Shown here piece after piece: positions 1 to 13,027 of a stretch of DNA of 64,000 bases. Below the pieces are notes generated by a model. That model was not told where the DNA came from, made no database searches, and saw only the letters and a list, made by a program, of their open reading frames with translations. Positions within the stretch are counted from its first letter, which is position 1. Every line of letters starts with the position of its first letter. The DNA is from JAWKZG01 sp041396125 (GTDB taxonomy: Bacteria > Pseudomonadota > Gammaproteobacteria > Competibacterales > Competibacteraceae), in contig JAWKZG010000018.1 in the NCBI GenBank assembly GCA_041396125.1, forward strand, positions 57,191-121,190. The letters run 5' to 3'. The position numbers and the translations under genes are program-made.

Positions 1-346
1 CCAGTTTCTCGGGCCGAAAGGCATACGGCTCAGTCGCCAGCGGTGGCAGCAGCGTGACTGGCTCGAAGTAGGGGACAACTCTGAAACCCAGTGCCAGTAG
101 AAAAATCACCAGCACCGTCCAGCCGATGATCTGCCAAGCGCGGATCGGATACTGTTTCAGCGCAAATGCCCATAAACCCGCCAGGGCGATGACCGGCAAT
201 GCCAATGGGTCGATGCCGTCGGCTTTGGCCAGTAAATTCATGGCCACAAGCAGTGTGGCGGCCCCGGTCAACACCAACAGCCATTGTGCGCGCAGCAGTC
301 CGAGCCAGTATAAAAAACCGCCACCCAGCAGTAGTCCGGTTAACAT
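1..346 (-). CDS. N-terminal part of a polytopic membrane protein, possibly CPBP-type protease (runs off window)
   Basis: Reading leftwards from the ATG at 346, the frame stays open to the window edge, giving about 115 residues. It has at least three hydrophobic segments: a start rich in Leu and Gly, a second around residues 22-36, and a long pair around 48-90. A polar stretch ending in RPEKL follows. The layout resembles the N-terminus of proteobacterial CPBP (CAAX-type) intramembrane metalloproteases, but the catalytic motifs would lie outside the window, so the family is only a guess. The start overlaps the end of the receiver-domain fragment by a few bases, which suggests it once formed a transcription unit with it. 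Confidence 0.55.
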   Translation of the reverse strand, partial: MLTGLLLGGGFLYWLGLLRAQWLLVLTGAATLLVAMNLLAKADGIDPLALPVIALAGLWAFALKQYPIRAWQIIGWTVLVIFLLALGFRVVPYFEPVTLLPPLATEPYAFRPEKL

Positions 347-1246
347 GCGATAGCCTCCCCCAAGGTGTAACAGATCGCCGTGACCAGATCGATCTCACTG
401 ATCGGTTTAGTCAGTACCCGCTGGGCACCGGCGGCGATGATGCGCTGGTGTGTCAACCTGTCAGCGCTGGCCGTGAAACCAATAATGGGCAGTTGTGAAT
501 GACACTCCACATCGCGGATCTCTCGAATAGTCGTCAGCCCGTCTTTACCCGGCATTTGAATATCCATCAGAATCAGATCAATAAGCTTGTGCTGCAGTTG
601 ATCAATAGCGCTATCACCGTCGGCGGCGGTGATGACCTCGAAACCATGATTATTGAGTTGCCGCGTCATGATCGCGCGATTGATCGCGAAATCCTCCATA
701 ACCAGAATGCACCTGCCATCTATCCTGCGGCGTAGGTTGCTTGTTGCGAGCAAGCTGCTCAGCCAAGGCCTGAATAGTATAGATGCCGTTTTGCAGCGTG
801 CCGATCTCGGTATTGTCCGTTTTTTGTACCCGTGCGCTCAGATCACCCGCTTCGATACGGCGGATAGCCTGTGCGGCGGCCCGGATTGCACTGACAAGCC
901 GTTGCCCGACACCCAGCGCCAGCGCACTGGCCAGCAGCACCGCCAGGAATAATAGTCCCAGATCAGACAGCAGACGTGAGAATTGCTCCGCGCGCAGGGG
1001 GATAATCGAAAGATGCAACTCGACCTCACCCAGCAAACGGCGCGACTTTTGCTGGTCACTGACGATCTCCAGCGGATTGAGGTATACATTGGCCGTGAAG
1101 CGTAAATCATCCAGAGTCAGAAAGCGGGTTATCTGCCGTTCGGACAGCGACGGGGAAGATTTTTGCGGCAGGGATTCCGAGACCAGCACCTGCTGTTGAT
1201 GATCGCGTTCCAGGTTGGTGGCCAATTGTGTGGCCAGTAAATTACC
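340..1246 (-). pseudogene. Gutted hybrid sensor histidine kinase: HAMP fragment joined out of frame to a receiver domain
   Basis: The upstream part (open from 1246) looks like the end of a periplasmic sensor region, then a membrane helix (near 960-900) and a HAMP linker with the core RRIEAGDLSARV. After about 25 further residues the frame ends (stop near 650). In another frame a receiver domain follows at once (753-340), with the acidic pair in VMED, the phosphoacceptor Asp in LILMDIQMPG, and the conserved Thr and Lys in GFTAS and VLTKP. HisKA and HATPase domains, about 300 residues in BarA-like kinases, are missing between them, and there is no N-terminal start or first membrane helix. I read this as the remnant of a BarA-type hybrid kinase after an internal deletion and N-terminal loss. 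The alternative is a free-standing receiver protein started from a rare TTG, which the missing upstream gene makes less likely. Confidence 0.6.
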
Positions 1247-1345
1247 TTACCGCACTTACCTGTTAAGCAACTTTGCTATTTATAATGACGTTTTTCTTAA
1301 CCGTCTCTATAGAATTCAGGAGGTGGACTGAATTGAGGAAGAAAA

Positions 1346-4242
1346 ATGTCGCTCTCTAAGCTGCTACAAAACAGTGTCAGCGCTGTATTGGATGGACCCT
1401 TACTTCGTGCCGTGGCAGGGGATGTGATCGGTGAGGGTATTAGCCTGGTTGCCAGTCCGCTATACACTACAGTCCGCAATCACTTTACGCTCAGCGGTAA
1501 GGAGCTGGGGATGGCGTTGCAAGACAGTTTTGGGCGCGGGGTGAGCGCGATTGGTGCGGAGCTGGGTGGCGGACCACTGCGCAATCTGTTGCGCTCGAAA
1601 CTGGAGCGGGAAATTCGCGGCCAGATACGCACTACCTATTTCGACCCCTACGCCACAACACACGGCCTTGATGATGAACGAAAGCGCGCGTTGCAAAACG
1701 CCATCGCGCTGACCTGCGGTCAGTTAGTGCAGGCCCGCCAGCGCATTCTGAGCGCCGAGCATTTTCCCGAGCCGGATATCGCGGCTTTATTTACCGCTGC
1801 GGCGGATACCGAAAGATCCATTCTGCTGGCCCAAATCAAGGCTACGCCTGGTATTGAACCCTTGCCGGACGAAGTACGTGCGTTTTTCTCGTCCAGCGGT
1901 GTGCTGGACCAGGCGATGTTCTTTTTTCTGCGCGAAACGCTGCGCCGCGACGAGCGCGTCGAGCGCACACTGAACGCCCTGCAACAACAGGGTATACGGG
2001 CGGATTTAGCCGCTTTGCAACGGCAGCAGACCGAGATTAATCAAACCATGCTGCAAGCCGTGCAAGCGAATGATCTAGCAAAGATGAATGCACTGCTGCC
2101 CACCCTGAACCAGCTGAAAGCTGCCAGCGAACACCTGGAACAGATGAGCGCCTTCACTCAGCGGTTCGGTGATTGGACGGTCTTGCTCGATACCCGACTG
2201 GACACGCTGGAGCAAACTCTTCTGGCAGGCCTCGGCGCACTGGGCGGCGAGATGCACCAGCGCTTCGATGCACTCGAAGCCCGCTTTGAAGAGTGGATGC
2301 GCCTGATTGCCAGCGGCGGCCTGGGGAGTGTGTTCAGGCACATGATGATCTGGCCGTTTACGGCAGTGATTACCTGCAGCGCATCGAACAGGCCGCTCAG
2401 GCGTTTCGCACCGCACCGCAATACCGCGCCCGCACAGCCAATGCTCTGGGTAGCGTACTAGCGGCCTGTGGCGACAGTAAACGCGCCGAGCAGAGCCTGC
2501 AAGACGCGCTGCAGCACGCAACCAACGATGGTGAGCGGGCGCTGGCCTATCATAATCTGTTCTTTGTGCATTTACGGCGCGGCCCCGCGGCTTACGTGCA
2601 AGCGCTGGACGCGATTAATAACGCTGCCGAACTCGACCCCAACTACAGCTTATGGGATCGGGAACTGTACCGCGTAGAAAAAATCTTGGCCGCGGGCGGC
2701 ATGGGCTGTGCATTTCTCGCCAGCAAACTGGGCGGTTACCGAAAAGTCGTGTTGAAAATCCTGTGGGACAGTAACCCGGCCGCCATCCAGCGCTTTTACC
2801 AGGAAGCGGTTACGATGGCGCGCTGCGCCGGCCGCTATGTCGTCGAACCGCTGCATTACGGCTACGCCGATGCCGCGCGCCGTAAACCCTATCTTGAAAT
2901 GGAATATCTTGAAGACGCCTTGGACGGCGATAGTTGGCTGGCGAGCAATGGGCCGCTCAGCATTGAGCAGGGTATCCAGGTCGGCCAACAGATGGCAACG
3001 GGGCTTGCGGCGGCGCACGCGGCGGGTATCTGTCACTTTGACTTGAAACCGGGCAATTTGCTGTTGCGCGAAAGCCAGGGCCAAATCGAGGTCAAAATCA
3101 TCGACTTTGGCCTGTCTAGTCAGGTACTGAACCTGCAAAAACAACTCGGCACAAGCCGCCTGAGCGGCAAAAGCGCGTTTGCCCAGGCGGTGTTCGGCAC
3201 GCTGGACTATGCCCCGCCTGAGCAACAGGGCGATACCCGCTACGGCCCGCCGGGGCCGAAAAGCGATTTGTATGCGTTCGGGGTGACGCTGTACCGGCTG
3301 ATCAGCGGTCAATCAGCAGGCAAACCACACCCCCGTTATCTACGCCAGCACGAGGGCCTGCACGATCTGATATTCGACTGCCTGCTGGATGATCCTGCTG
3401 AGCGGCCCGAGAGTGCCGAATTCATTGCGGCAGCCTTGCGCGGGTTCGCGCAACCGGCAGTAACCGAACAAGCGGCGTCGAAACCCACTGCACCGCCAGT
3501 GGCGACGAGAACCAAACCCACCGAACCGACTGCCGGGTTTCGCGATCCGCTGAAGGATGGCAGCCAAGGCCCGGCGCTGGTGTATCTGCCGGGCGGCACA
3601 TTTACCATGGGCGATGACAACAGCGACTTTTCTAGTGTGAAACCCGCCCATCAGGTGACTCTGGACGCCTTTTACATCGGCCAGTATCCGGTCACCTTCG
3701 ACGACTACGACCGGTTTTGCACAGCCACAGGGCGAAAAAAGCCCGAAGATGAGCACTGGGGCAGGGGTTTCCAGCCAGTGATCAATGTTGACTGGGATGA
3801 TGCGAGTGGCTACTGCGAGTGGCTCTCGGAGCAGACGGGTCAGCACTATCGTTTGCTGACCGAAGCTGAGTGGGAATACGCCTGCCGGGCAGGAAGCATA
3901 GGCAAATATTGTTTTGGCGACAATCAACGCGATCTCGGAGCGTATGCCTGGTTTGGTGAGAACAGCGGCGGTAAGATCCACCCAGCGGGCGAAAAGCGAC
4001 CCAATGCCTGGCAACTGTACGATATGCACGGCAATGTCTGGGAGTGGGTGCAGGATTGGTATGGAGAGTACTCGCAGTCTGCTCAGAATAATCCGAGTGG
4101 CCCGGCGAGTGGTTTCAACCGGGTTATTCGCGGCGGTAGCTGGTTCAACGTCGCCGGCAATTGTCGTTCGGCGTTCCGCAGCTCTTGGCTACCCGGCTAC
4201 CGCAGCTACGACCTGGGTTTTCGTGTGGCGAGGACAGTATAA
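1346..4242 (+). CDS. Ser/Thr protein kinase fused to a formylglycine-generating-enzyme-like (FGE-sulfatase) domain, one frameshift
   Basis: The product would be about 965 residues once a one-base loss is restored at the GGGG run near 2323-2326. The first frame is open to 2461 and the second from 2293. Order: an alpha-helical N-terminal region (to about residue 320), a TPR-like stretch (QAFRTAPQYRARTANAL onward), a protein kinase domain with glycine-loop-like AAGGMG, Lys in VLKIL, HFDLKPGN in place of HRDLKPxN, IIDFG and DYAPPEQ, a Pro/Thr-rich linker, then an FGE/SUMF1-type domain with PGGTFTMG, EWEYACRAG, MHGNVWEWVQDW and RVIRGGSW. A GAGGAA Shine-Dalgarno sits 5 nt before the ATG and a TATAAT lies at 1281-1286. 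Kinase-FGE fusions are known in bacteria, where the FGE-like part is often of unknown substrate. The altered HRD motif keeps the catalytic Asp, so activity is plausible. No signal peptide or membrane helix is evident, so it is probably cytoplasmic. Confidence 0.8.
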
Positions 4243-4423
4243 CTTGGCGCTATTACCCTTTTACGCTTTGCCCGTGCGCGTTAGCGCGCAGGTCGAATTT
4301 TTTGAAATCATTAAGCCCCTCATAAATCTTTCCCCCCAATAAATATTTTCACCATTGATCCCCAATCTCAGGTCCACCAAGCTGATCGCGAATGATTACG
4401 TGAAATCGCTTGGGGGGACGGGG

Positions 4424-4716
4424 ATGCGTCCATCGCTTATTGTCATCGTCAGCCTGCTGGGCACGCTGTATTCAGCGAACGCAACCCAGGCAGAACAACT
4501 TTACGCTGACACCCAGCTCCTGGTCGGGCGCTATTGCATCCGCTGGCGCAGATCGTTACGGTCAGTTTCTCACCCGAACACATCCATACCGTTGGACAAG
4601 CCATCCAGCAGCTATTGCTAGGCCCCGAAGCTCCGACCACCAGCACAGTCGGTCTGAAACCCGGTGAGCGCCTGCTGTTCTTTACGGCACTCGCCTGCGA
4701 ACCTTGTCAGAGAGTC
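4424..4716 (+). pseudogene. Frameshifted fragment of a small secreted protein resembling PilL of integrative conjugative elements
   Basis: An ATG at 4424 sits just after a G-rich ribosome-binding stretch and opens a clear signal peptide (hydrophobic LIVIVSLLGTLYSA). After the mature start the frame breaks near 4530. The next frame reads LLHPLAQIVTVSFSP followed by HTVGQAIQQLLLG, which recalls the conserved N-terminal part of PilL proteins of PFGI-1-like elements (a 'VDVxxP...TVGDAxxxLLxxSGYxL' pattern, from memory). The similarity then fades before the 3' end of the next gene. The assignment to PilL is tentative. The position between the kinase-FGE gene and an integrase scar beside tRNA-Val fits a decayed island. 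The space 4243-4423 shows nothing else. Confidence 0.35.
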
Positions 4717-4747
4717 CGCCTGAGCCTATTTATTTTCTGCCTCCCCC

Positions 4748-6129
4748 TTACTCACAGCCACAAGCCACAATCGCCTGACTGCCGAACGCACTTAATTGGT
4801 CGCGCCAGTGCGGCAAGCGCTGCTTGATCCGGGCGATAATCCGGTCTTTATCAAGCCGCGTCGGCTGGCCGTCTTGCAAGACGATCTGTCCGTTGATAAC
4901 CGCGCTGGTCACATCGCTGGCTTTGGCATAGAACACCAGCGCCGGATAGGCCCGTAGAAAGGTTGCAGATGCGCCTGATCAATATCCAGGACAATCATAT
5001 CGGCTTTTTTGCCCGCTTCCAGCGAGCCGATCTCGTGACCGAGGCCCAGGATCTCTGCACTGCCCTGGGTGTAATACCAGAGCGCCTGCTGACAGGGTAA
5101 GAGGTCGGCATTGCCTTGTTGCAGGCGAACCGCATTGATGGCATTGCGCATGCCCTCGAACGGATCGTTCTGCATCCAGTCGGTGGCAAAACCGGTGCGG
5201 ATGCCCAGCGATTCAATGTGCTGCAGCCGCGGATAGACGCCACGGCGCGGATAAATAATCGGGCAATGGGCGTACCCGGCGTTGGTTTCACGCACGGCGG
5301 CCAGATCGGCATCGCTGGCATAGGTCAGGTGCGCGACCACCACATCGCTGCGCAACAGGCCAATATCGCGCAGGTACTCCAGCGGCCCGCAGCCGTGCTG
5401 ATGTTGTATGTAGTCGACTTCACGCGCCGATTGTGCCGTGTGACTGTGCATCCCCACCTGCAAGCGATCGGCTTCGGCGCGGGCGGTTTGATGGAGTTCC
5501 CGGCTACAGGTATCGCTGGCATGGGTCGCCATACGGCCGTGGATGCGTCCCTCGGCGTCGCTGTGTTGATGCCAGCGCTCCACAAACGCCACCCCGTCGC
5601 GCAGGCGTTGTTCACCGATGGCTGGATACCGCGTGTAATCGCCCCGATACAATTCTTCCATCCGCACGTCAAAGATTTTGTTGGCGATAACCGCGCGCAG
5701 GCCACTGTCTTTGACCGCCCGTGCCAGACCGTCCGGGTTGTACCAGATGTCGTTGATCGTGGTGATGCCGGAGGTCAGCATATCCGCACAGCCCAGCAAG
5801 GCCAGGTCCTGCCATTCCTCTGGCGTAATGTCTTTTTCCAGGCGAAAGGCAATCGTGTACAGCGCCTGACCTGCCGTAAAATCATCGGTCTGACTGCGGA
5901 AAATGAGCGACGCTGCATGGCTGTGGGCGTTCACAAAGCCCGGTAATACGGCTTTGCCATGCCCCGACAGTGTTTGCCGGGGTTGCCAGCTGCCAGGGGC
6001 TTGTTTCGGCCCGGCGTAGACGATGCGATCGGCGCGAACCGCCACTTCTGCATCGCTGTAAACGGGTAAGCCTTCACTCATTGGGTACAGATAATCGGCG
6101 TGGATGAGTAAGTCGATCTCAGTGGACAT
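4748..6129 (-). CDS. Amidohydrolase of the ATZ/TRZ (cytosine deaminase-like) family, one frameshift near the C-terminus
   Basis: This metal-dependent hydrolase has about 460 residues when a missing base at a CCC run near 4946-4952 is restored. The first frame covers residues 1 to about 398. The C-terminal VFYAKASDVTSAVINGQIVL block follows in the next frame and is typical of the family end. The N-terminal beta-sandwich leads to the metal-binding NAHSHA, followed by GMHSHTAQS, VVVAHLTYAS and the late metal ligand in FATDWMQND. These match the amidohydrolase group that includes SsnA, atrazine/hydroxyatrazine hydrolases and methylthioadenosine deaminases. The exact substrate cannot be told from sequence; deamination or dechlorination of an N-heterocycle is likely. 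It has no partner genes. The downstream (left) neighbour is the PilL-like fragment, convergent. Confidence 0.8.
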
Positions 6130-6636
6130 GGTGTTCTCGCAAGGCTGGTACAGCAGCGGCTTTGCAGCGCTGTAGATATCAATAGCATGGGGGCATGAAA
6201 GAATGCGTAAGCCGCTGGGTGTGGCTTCTCTTCATTCGATTGGATTGCAAGAATAGCCATTTTTTCGTGGTTGTTGAAGCATGACTATCATGCCTGCATA
6301 GCACTTATACAAAAAACGCATGATCTTGCATCATTCACATTAACCACCCCTGTACTCACTCCGTCATTCCCGCGCAGGCGGGAATCCAGGAAAGCTGCAA
6401 GGCGCAGCAAAATGTCGCAAACCTATCCGCGTTATGTATTAGTGCTCATCAAACAGCGTGGTATAGCCCGGTCGGGCCGGGAACTCAGTCTGTGCCGCTA
6501 CAGAGACTGGTACTCATACAGCAGGCTACATCAATCGGTGCGAAAGAAACGGTATCACTGGCGCAGCAGGGCAGGGAGGTCTTGCTAGCTGGAAACTTGA
6601 GGCCACTATTCCAGGCTCTCCTAAGGTTGAACCGTC
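6130..6636. other. Non-coding stretch with one dispersed repeat
   Basis: I see no convincing gene here. The only clear structure is the repeat at 6308-6414, described separately. Short ORFs in this stretch lack a ribosome-binding site and family features. Confidence 0.6.
6308..6414. repeat. Dispersed repeat copy A with ATTCCCGC hairpin
   Basis: A run of about 105 bases matches a second copy at 31199-31308. Both read tacaaaaa, then tgcatgat-ttgcat-ttcaca, about 30 variable bases, then gtCATTCCCGC-GCAG-GCGGGAATCCAG, and end in gcagcaaaa. The core has 8-bp arms and a 4-nt loop. Hairpins of this ATTCCCGC type are common intergenic repeats in several beta- and gammaproteobacteria. Confidence 0.7.
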
Positions 6637-7050
6637 ATGACGGATCTACTAAGTTATGCTGAAGCCGCTAAGAAACTGAGCTGTTCGGTGCGCAGCATCA
6701 TGCGGCTGGCAGACTCCGGTGAGCTGGTTCGTGTTTATCCCCGCCCTCGCTTACCTCGCATTCTGGAAAGTTCGCTGGATAAGTATGTTGCTCGCATCGC
6801 CGACCTTGCGCATAATTTGCGTTGCGCGGGGCTGGATGTGCTGGAGGTCAGCACATGCGAAAGCGCAAACAAACCGACAAGGATGGTATTTTCACAATCT
6901 GCGTCACACCTGCGCTGCTTGGTTAGTGAGCGCCGGTGTACCGCTACCGGAAGTCAGGGATTTGCTCGGGCACGCGACGGTCAAGATGACGGAGCGGTAT
7001 GCCCACCTGGCACCAGAAAATATTCGCGTCGCCGTGGCGAAGCTGGATAG
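6637..7050 (+). CDS. Excisionase-like helix-turn-helix protein, C-terminus altered by a deletion
   Basis: About the first 75 residues (to near 6865) look like a small MerR/excisionase-type DNA-binding protein: SYAEAAKKLSCSVRSIMRLADSGELVRV followed by a short second helix. The integrase start codon lies at 6855 inside this frame, the usual overlap of a small regulator with a tyrosine integrase. Past about 6880 the frame runs through foreign sequence brought in by the integrase deletion, so the last 60 or so residues are not native. It probably acted as an element-specific DNA-binding factor. Whether it is still expressed is unknown. Confidence 0.5.
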   Translation: MTDLLSYAEAAKKLSCSVRSIMRLADSGELVRVYPRPRLPRILESSLDKYVARIADLAHNLRCAGLDVLEVSTCESANKPTRMVFSQSASHLRCLVSERRCTATGSQGFARARDGQDDGAVCPPGTRKYSRRRGEAG

Positions 7051-7114
7051 CTTGAGTCACGATTTGGTCACATTAGAAACACAAATGCCGCTAAAAAGCG
7101 GCATAAGTAATTGA
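6855..7114 (+). pseudogene. Tyrosine recombinase (integrase) with its middle deleted
   Basis: A strong GGAGG at 6843-6847 precedes an ATG at 6855 that opens the stub MRKRKQTDKDGIF. Its reading frame then stops after 23 codons. From 6884 another frame carries the C-terminal catalytic end: HNLRHT (the H-x-x-R box), then LLGHATVKMTERYAHL with the nucleophilic Tyr, ending at 7114. About 250-300 residues of a normal phage-type integrase are gone, and the join falls in TGGTATTTTCAC. The gene ends 6 bp from the 3' end of tRNA-Val, the usual attachment target, so this marks an old integration site. It cannot encode a working enzyme. Confidence 0.75.
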
Positions 7115-7120
7115 AATTAT

Positions 7121-7195
7121 TGGTGGGCGGTACTGGGATTGAACCAGTGACCCCTGCCGTGTGAAGGCAGTGCTCTCCCGCTGAGCTAACCGCCC
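7121..7195 (-). tRNA. tRNA-Val (anticodon CAC)
   Basis: The minus strand folds as a full cloverleaf. The acceptor arm is GGGCGGT paired with ACCGCCC, followed by an A discriminator and an encoded CCA. The D arm has GCTC/GAGC, and the anticodon stem CTGCC/GGCAG carries the loop TTCACAC, giving anticodon CAC (codon GUG, valine). The T arm contains GGTTCAATCCC. The 3' end abuts the integrase scar. Confidence 0.95.
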
Positions 7196-7253
7196 CAAGC
7201 TGGAATGCGAATGGTAAAAGTCTTTCGCTGAAGCGTCAATAGCAGACTGCGTT

Positions 7254-7729
7254 TTAGAGGTATAAAACCTCTACAATCTCGAAAGATTTCTCGCCGCCGG
7301 GTGCCTGGACATGGGCGACATCGCCTTCTTCCTTGCCGATTAAAGCCCTGGCTATCGGTGAATTAACGGAGATTCGGCCCGCTTTGATATCGGCTTCGTC
7401 TTCGCCCACGATTTGGTAGCGGGCTTCCTCGCCGGTGTCTTCATTGATCAGCAGGACGGTGGTGCCGAATACCACTTTACCGGTTTTTGGCAGCTTGTTG
7501 ATGTCGATCACCTGCGCGTTAGAGAGCTTGTATTCGATTTCTTTAATCCGGCCTTCGATGAAAGACTGTTGCTCGCGGGCGGCGTGGTACTCGGCGTTTT
7601 CCTTAAGATCGCCGTGGGCACGGGCTTCCGCAATAGCGGCAATCACGTTCGGGCGGGCAGTGGTTTTCAGCTCTTGTAGCTCATCGCGCAATTTCTGCGC
7701 CCCCTGGGCCGTCATAGGTACTTTATTGC

Positions 7730-7733
<4 letters not shown>
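7254..7733 (-). CDS. greA: Transcription elongation factor GreA
   Basis: The 159-residue product has the normal GreA length. GreA binds RNA polymerase through the secondary channel and stimulates cleavage of backtracked transcripts. The N-terminal coiled coil carries the acidic tip in GDLKENAEYHAAREQQ, and the C-terminal globular domain contains VVFGTTV and the INSPIARALIG-type segment (here VNSPIARALIG). The start codon overlaps the carB stop by 4 bp, so it is translationally coupled to carB as the last gene of the dapB-carA-carB-greA group. Confidence 0.97.
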
Positions 7734-10948
<3,215 letters not shown>

Positions 10949-10996
10949 GGGTAATGACTATAAAACCAAAAGTTAGAGGCGATCAGTAGAGAACCA

Positions 10997-12133
10997 TCAA
11001 GCGGGGCGGCGTTGCCGCATCAGCTCGATAAAGCGATCAAACAGCGGACTGACATCGTGCGGGCCCGGACTGGCTTCGGGATGGCCCTGAAAACTGAACG
11101 CGGGATACTGCGTGTGCTCAATGCCTTGCAGAGACTGATCGAACAGGGAGCGATGGGTTGGCCGTAAATGCTGAGGCAGACTGGCTTCATCAACGGCGAA
11201 ACCGTGATTCTGGCTGCTGATCATGACTTGTCCGGTACGCAGATCCTGCACCGGATGATTAGCCCCGTGATGACCGAATTTCATTTTGACGGTACGTGCA
11301 CCGCAAGCCAGGCCCAATAATTGATGGCCCAGACAGATACCAAACAGAGGCAGACCGCTGGGAAGCAGTTCCTGAATGGCCTGAATCGCGTAATCGCAGG
11401 GTTCCGGGTCGCCCGGCCCGTTAGACAGGAATACCCCGTCAGGTGACAGCGCCAGTACCTCTGCCGCCGGTGTTTGAGCCGGTACCACCGTCAGTTGGCA
11501 GCCGCGATCTGCCAGCATACGCAGAATATTGCGCTTGATGCCGAAATCGTACGCGACCACCCGATAGGGCCGTGTTTGGGGCGTGGCGAAGGTATTGCTG
11601 TCAGCCTGCCAGCTGCCCTCGGTCCAGTCATAAGGCTGGCTGGTGCTGACAACCTGCGCTAGATCTGCGCCCTGCAGACCGGGATGGGCACGGGCGCGCC
11701 GCAGAGCTTCTTCAGGGTCGATCTGGTCGCCGCTCATCAGGCAACCGCTCTGAGCACCTTTCTCGCGCAGCAGACGGGTCAGGCGGCGGGTGTCAATATC
11801 CGCAATCGCGCCGATATTGTGCGCGCGCAGATAGTCGTCCAGAGACTGGGTTTGTCGCCAGTTGCTGGCCCGTCGCGGATAATCGCGAATCACCAGCGCG
11901 CTGGCCTGAGGACGGGCCGATTCGGCATCGCCCGGATTAACCCCGACATTACCGATATGAGGGTAGGTCAGGGTGACGATCTGCTGACAATACGAAGGGT
12001 CGGTGAGTATTTCCTGATACCCGGTCAGCGCGGTATTGAATACCACTTCGCCGCAGACCGAACCAGGCTGCCCAAGTGCCGAACCCCAAAACAGGCTGCC
12101 ATCCGCCAGTGCGAGTAAAGCCGGTGTACTCAA
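10997..12133 (-). CDS. carA: Carbamoyl-phosphate synthase small subunit CarA (TTG start)
   Basis: This is the glutaminase subunit of carbamoyl-phosphate synthase, 378 residues. The N-terminal domain opens ALLALADGSLFWG. The class I glutamine amidotransferase domain has the Cys nucleophile in GICLGHQLLGLA and the His-Glu pair in FQGHPEASPG. I chose the TTG at 12133 because AAGGAG lies 5 nt upstream and this start gives the usual N-terminus; longer starts have no ribosome-binding site. It lies 90 bp after dapB and 48 bp before carB, so the three are probably one transcript. Confidence 0.96.
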   Translation of the reverse strand: MSTPALLALADGSLFWGSALGQPGSVCGEVVFNTALTGYQEILTDPSYCQQIVTLTYPHIGNVGVNPGDAESARPQASALVIRDYPRRASNWRQTQSLDDYLRAHNIGAIADIDTRRLTRLLREKGAQSGCLMSGDQIDPEEALRRARAHPGLQGADLAQVVSTSQPYDWTEGSWQADSNTFATPQTRPYRVVAYDFGIKRNILRMLADRGCQLTVVPAQTPAAEVLALSPDGVFLSNGPGDPEPCDYAIQAIQELLPSGLPLFGICLGHQLLGLACGARTVKMKFGHHGANHPVQDLRTGQVMISSQNHGFAVDEASLPQHLRPTHRSLFDQSLQGIEHTQYPAFSFQGHPEASPGPHDVSPLFDRFIELMRQRRPA

Positions 12134-12223
12134 AATAACTCCTTGCAAAAACAAAGAACAAACAAAATATGATCTGGCAAAATACGATCTGGTTTATCCC
12201 CGAAGCTGTGGGCTCCAGGCGAC

Positions 12224-13027
12224 TCAACGCAGACCCAGCACGTCGTGCATATCGTACAGACCGGCTGGACGTTGACTGAGCCATTGCGCTGCACGTACGG
12301 CGCCGTTGGCGAAATTCATCCGGCTGGAAGCCTTATGGGTGATCTCCAGGCGTTCACCGATGCCAGCAAACAGCACGGTGTGTTCACCCACCAGATCACC
12401 GGCTCGCACTGTGGCAAAACCGATGGTTTCGCGCTTGCGCTCGCCGGTATGGCCTTCCCGGCCGTAGACGGCGCATTGGGACAGATCGCGTCCCAGTGTT
12501 TGCGCGACCACTTCGCCCATTTTCAGGGCAGTGCCGGAGGGGGCATCGACTTTATGCCGGTGGTGGCCTTCAATAATCTCGATATCGACCTCATCGCCCA
12601 GCACGCTTGCGGCCAGTTCCAGTAACTTCAGGCAGACATTGACTCCGACACTCATATTCGGCGCAAAGACAATGGGGATGTGCTCGGCGGCCGCACTGAT
12701 CTGCTCTTTTTGCTCTGCGCTGAAGCCGGTTGTGCCGATAACCAGACATTTGCCGGCTGTGACGCACTGGGCCAGATGCGCCAGTGTAGCTTCCGGTCGG
12801 GTAAAGTCGATCAGTACATCAAACGCCGTGCTGACCTGTGCCAGATCGGCGCTGATCGGTACGCCCAGTTCGCCAACCCCGGCCACGCTGCCGGCATCGC
12901 GTCCGAGCAGAGGGTTAGAGGCTTGCTCGATAGCAGCGCTACAGTGTACATCGGGTGTTTGCGAACAGGCTTCGATGAGGTGCCGTCCCATGCGACCGGC
13001 AGCGCCAGTCACAGCAATTCTTACCAT
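12224..13027 (-). CDS. dapB: 4-hydroxy-tetrahydrodipicolinate reductase DapB
   Basis: This NAD(P)H-dependent reductase of the diaminopimelate/lysine pathway has 267 residues. The Rossmann motif GAAGRMGR opens the protein. The signature HHRHKVDAPSGTAL carries the catalytic His and Lys. The ATG at 13027 lies 6 nt after GGGAG and gives the normal length; longer in-frame starts extend into untranslated leader. It heads the dapB-carAB-greA group, a familiar arrangement in gammaproteobacteria. Confidence 0.97.
   Translation of the reverse strand: MVRIAVTGAAGRMGRHLIEACSQTPDVHCSAAIEQASNPLLGRDAGSVAGVGELGVPISADLAQVSTAFDVLIDFTRPEATLAHLAQCVTAGKCLVIGTTGFSAEQKEQISAAAEHIPIVFAPNMSVGVNVCLKLLELAASVLGDEVDIEIIEGHHRHKVDAPSGTALKMGEVVAQTLGRDLSQCAVYGREGHTGERKRETIGFATVRAGDLVGEHTVLFAGIGERLEITHKASSRMNFANGAVRAAQWLSQRPAGLYDMHDVLGLR

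Noticed and set aside
1281..1286. Sigma-70 promoter before the kinase-FGE gene
   Set aside because: TATAAT is good, but no -35 hexamer lies at 16-18 bp, so it is only mentioned with the gene.
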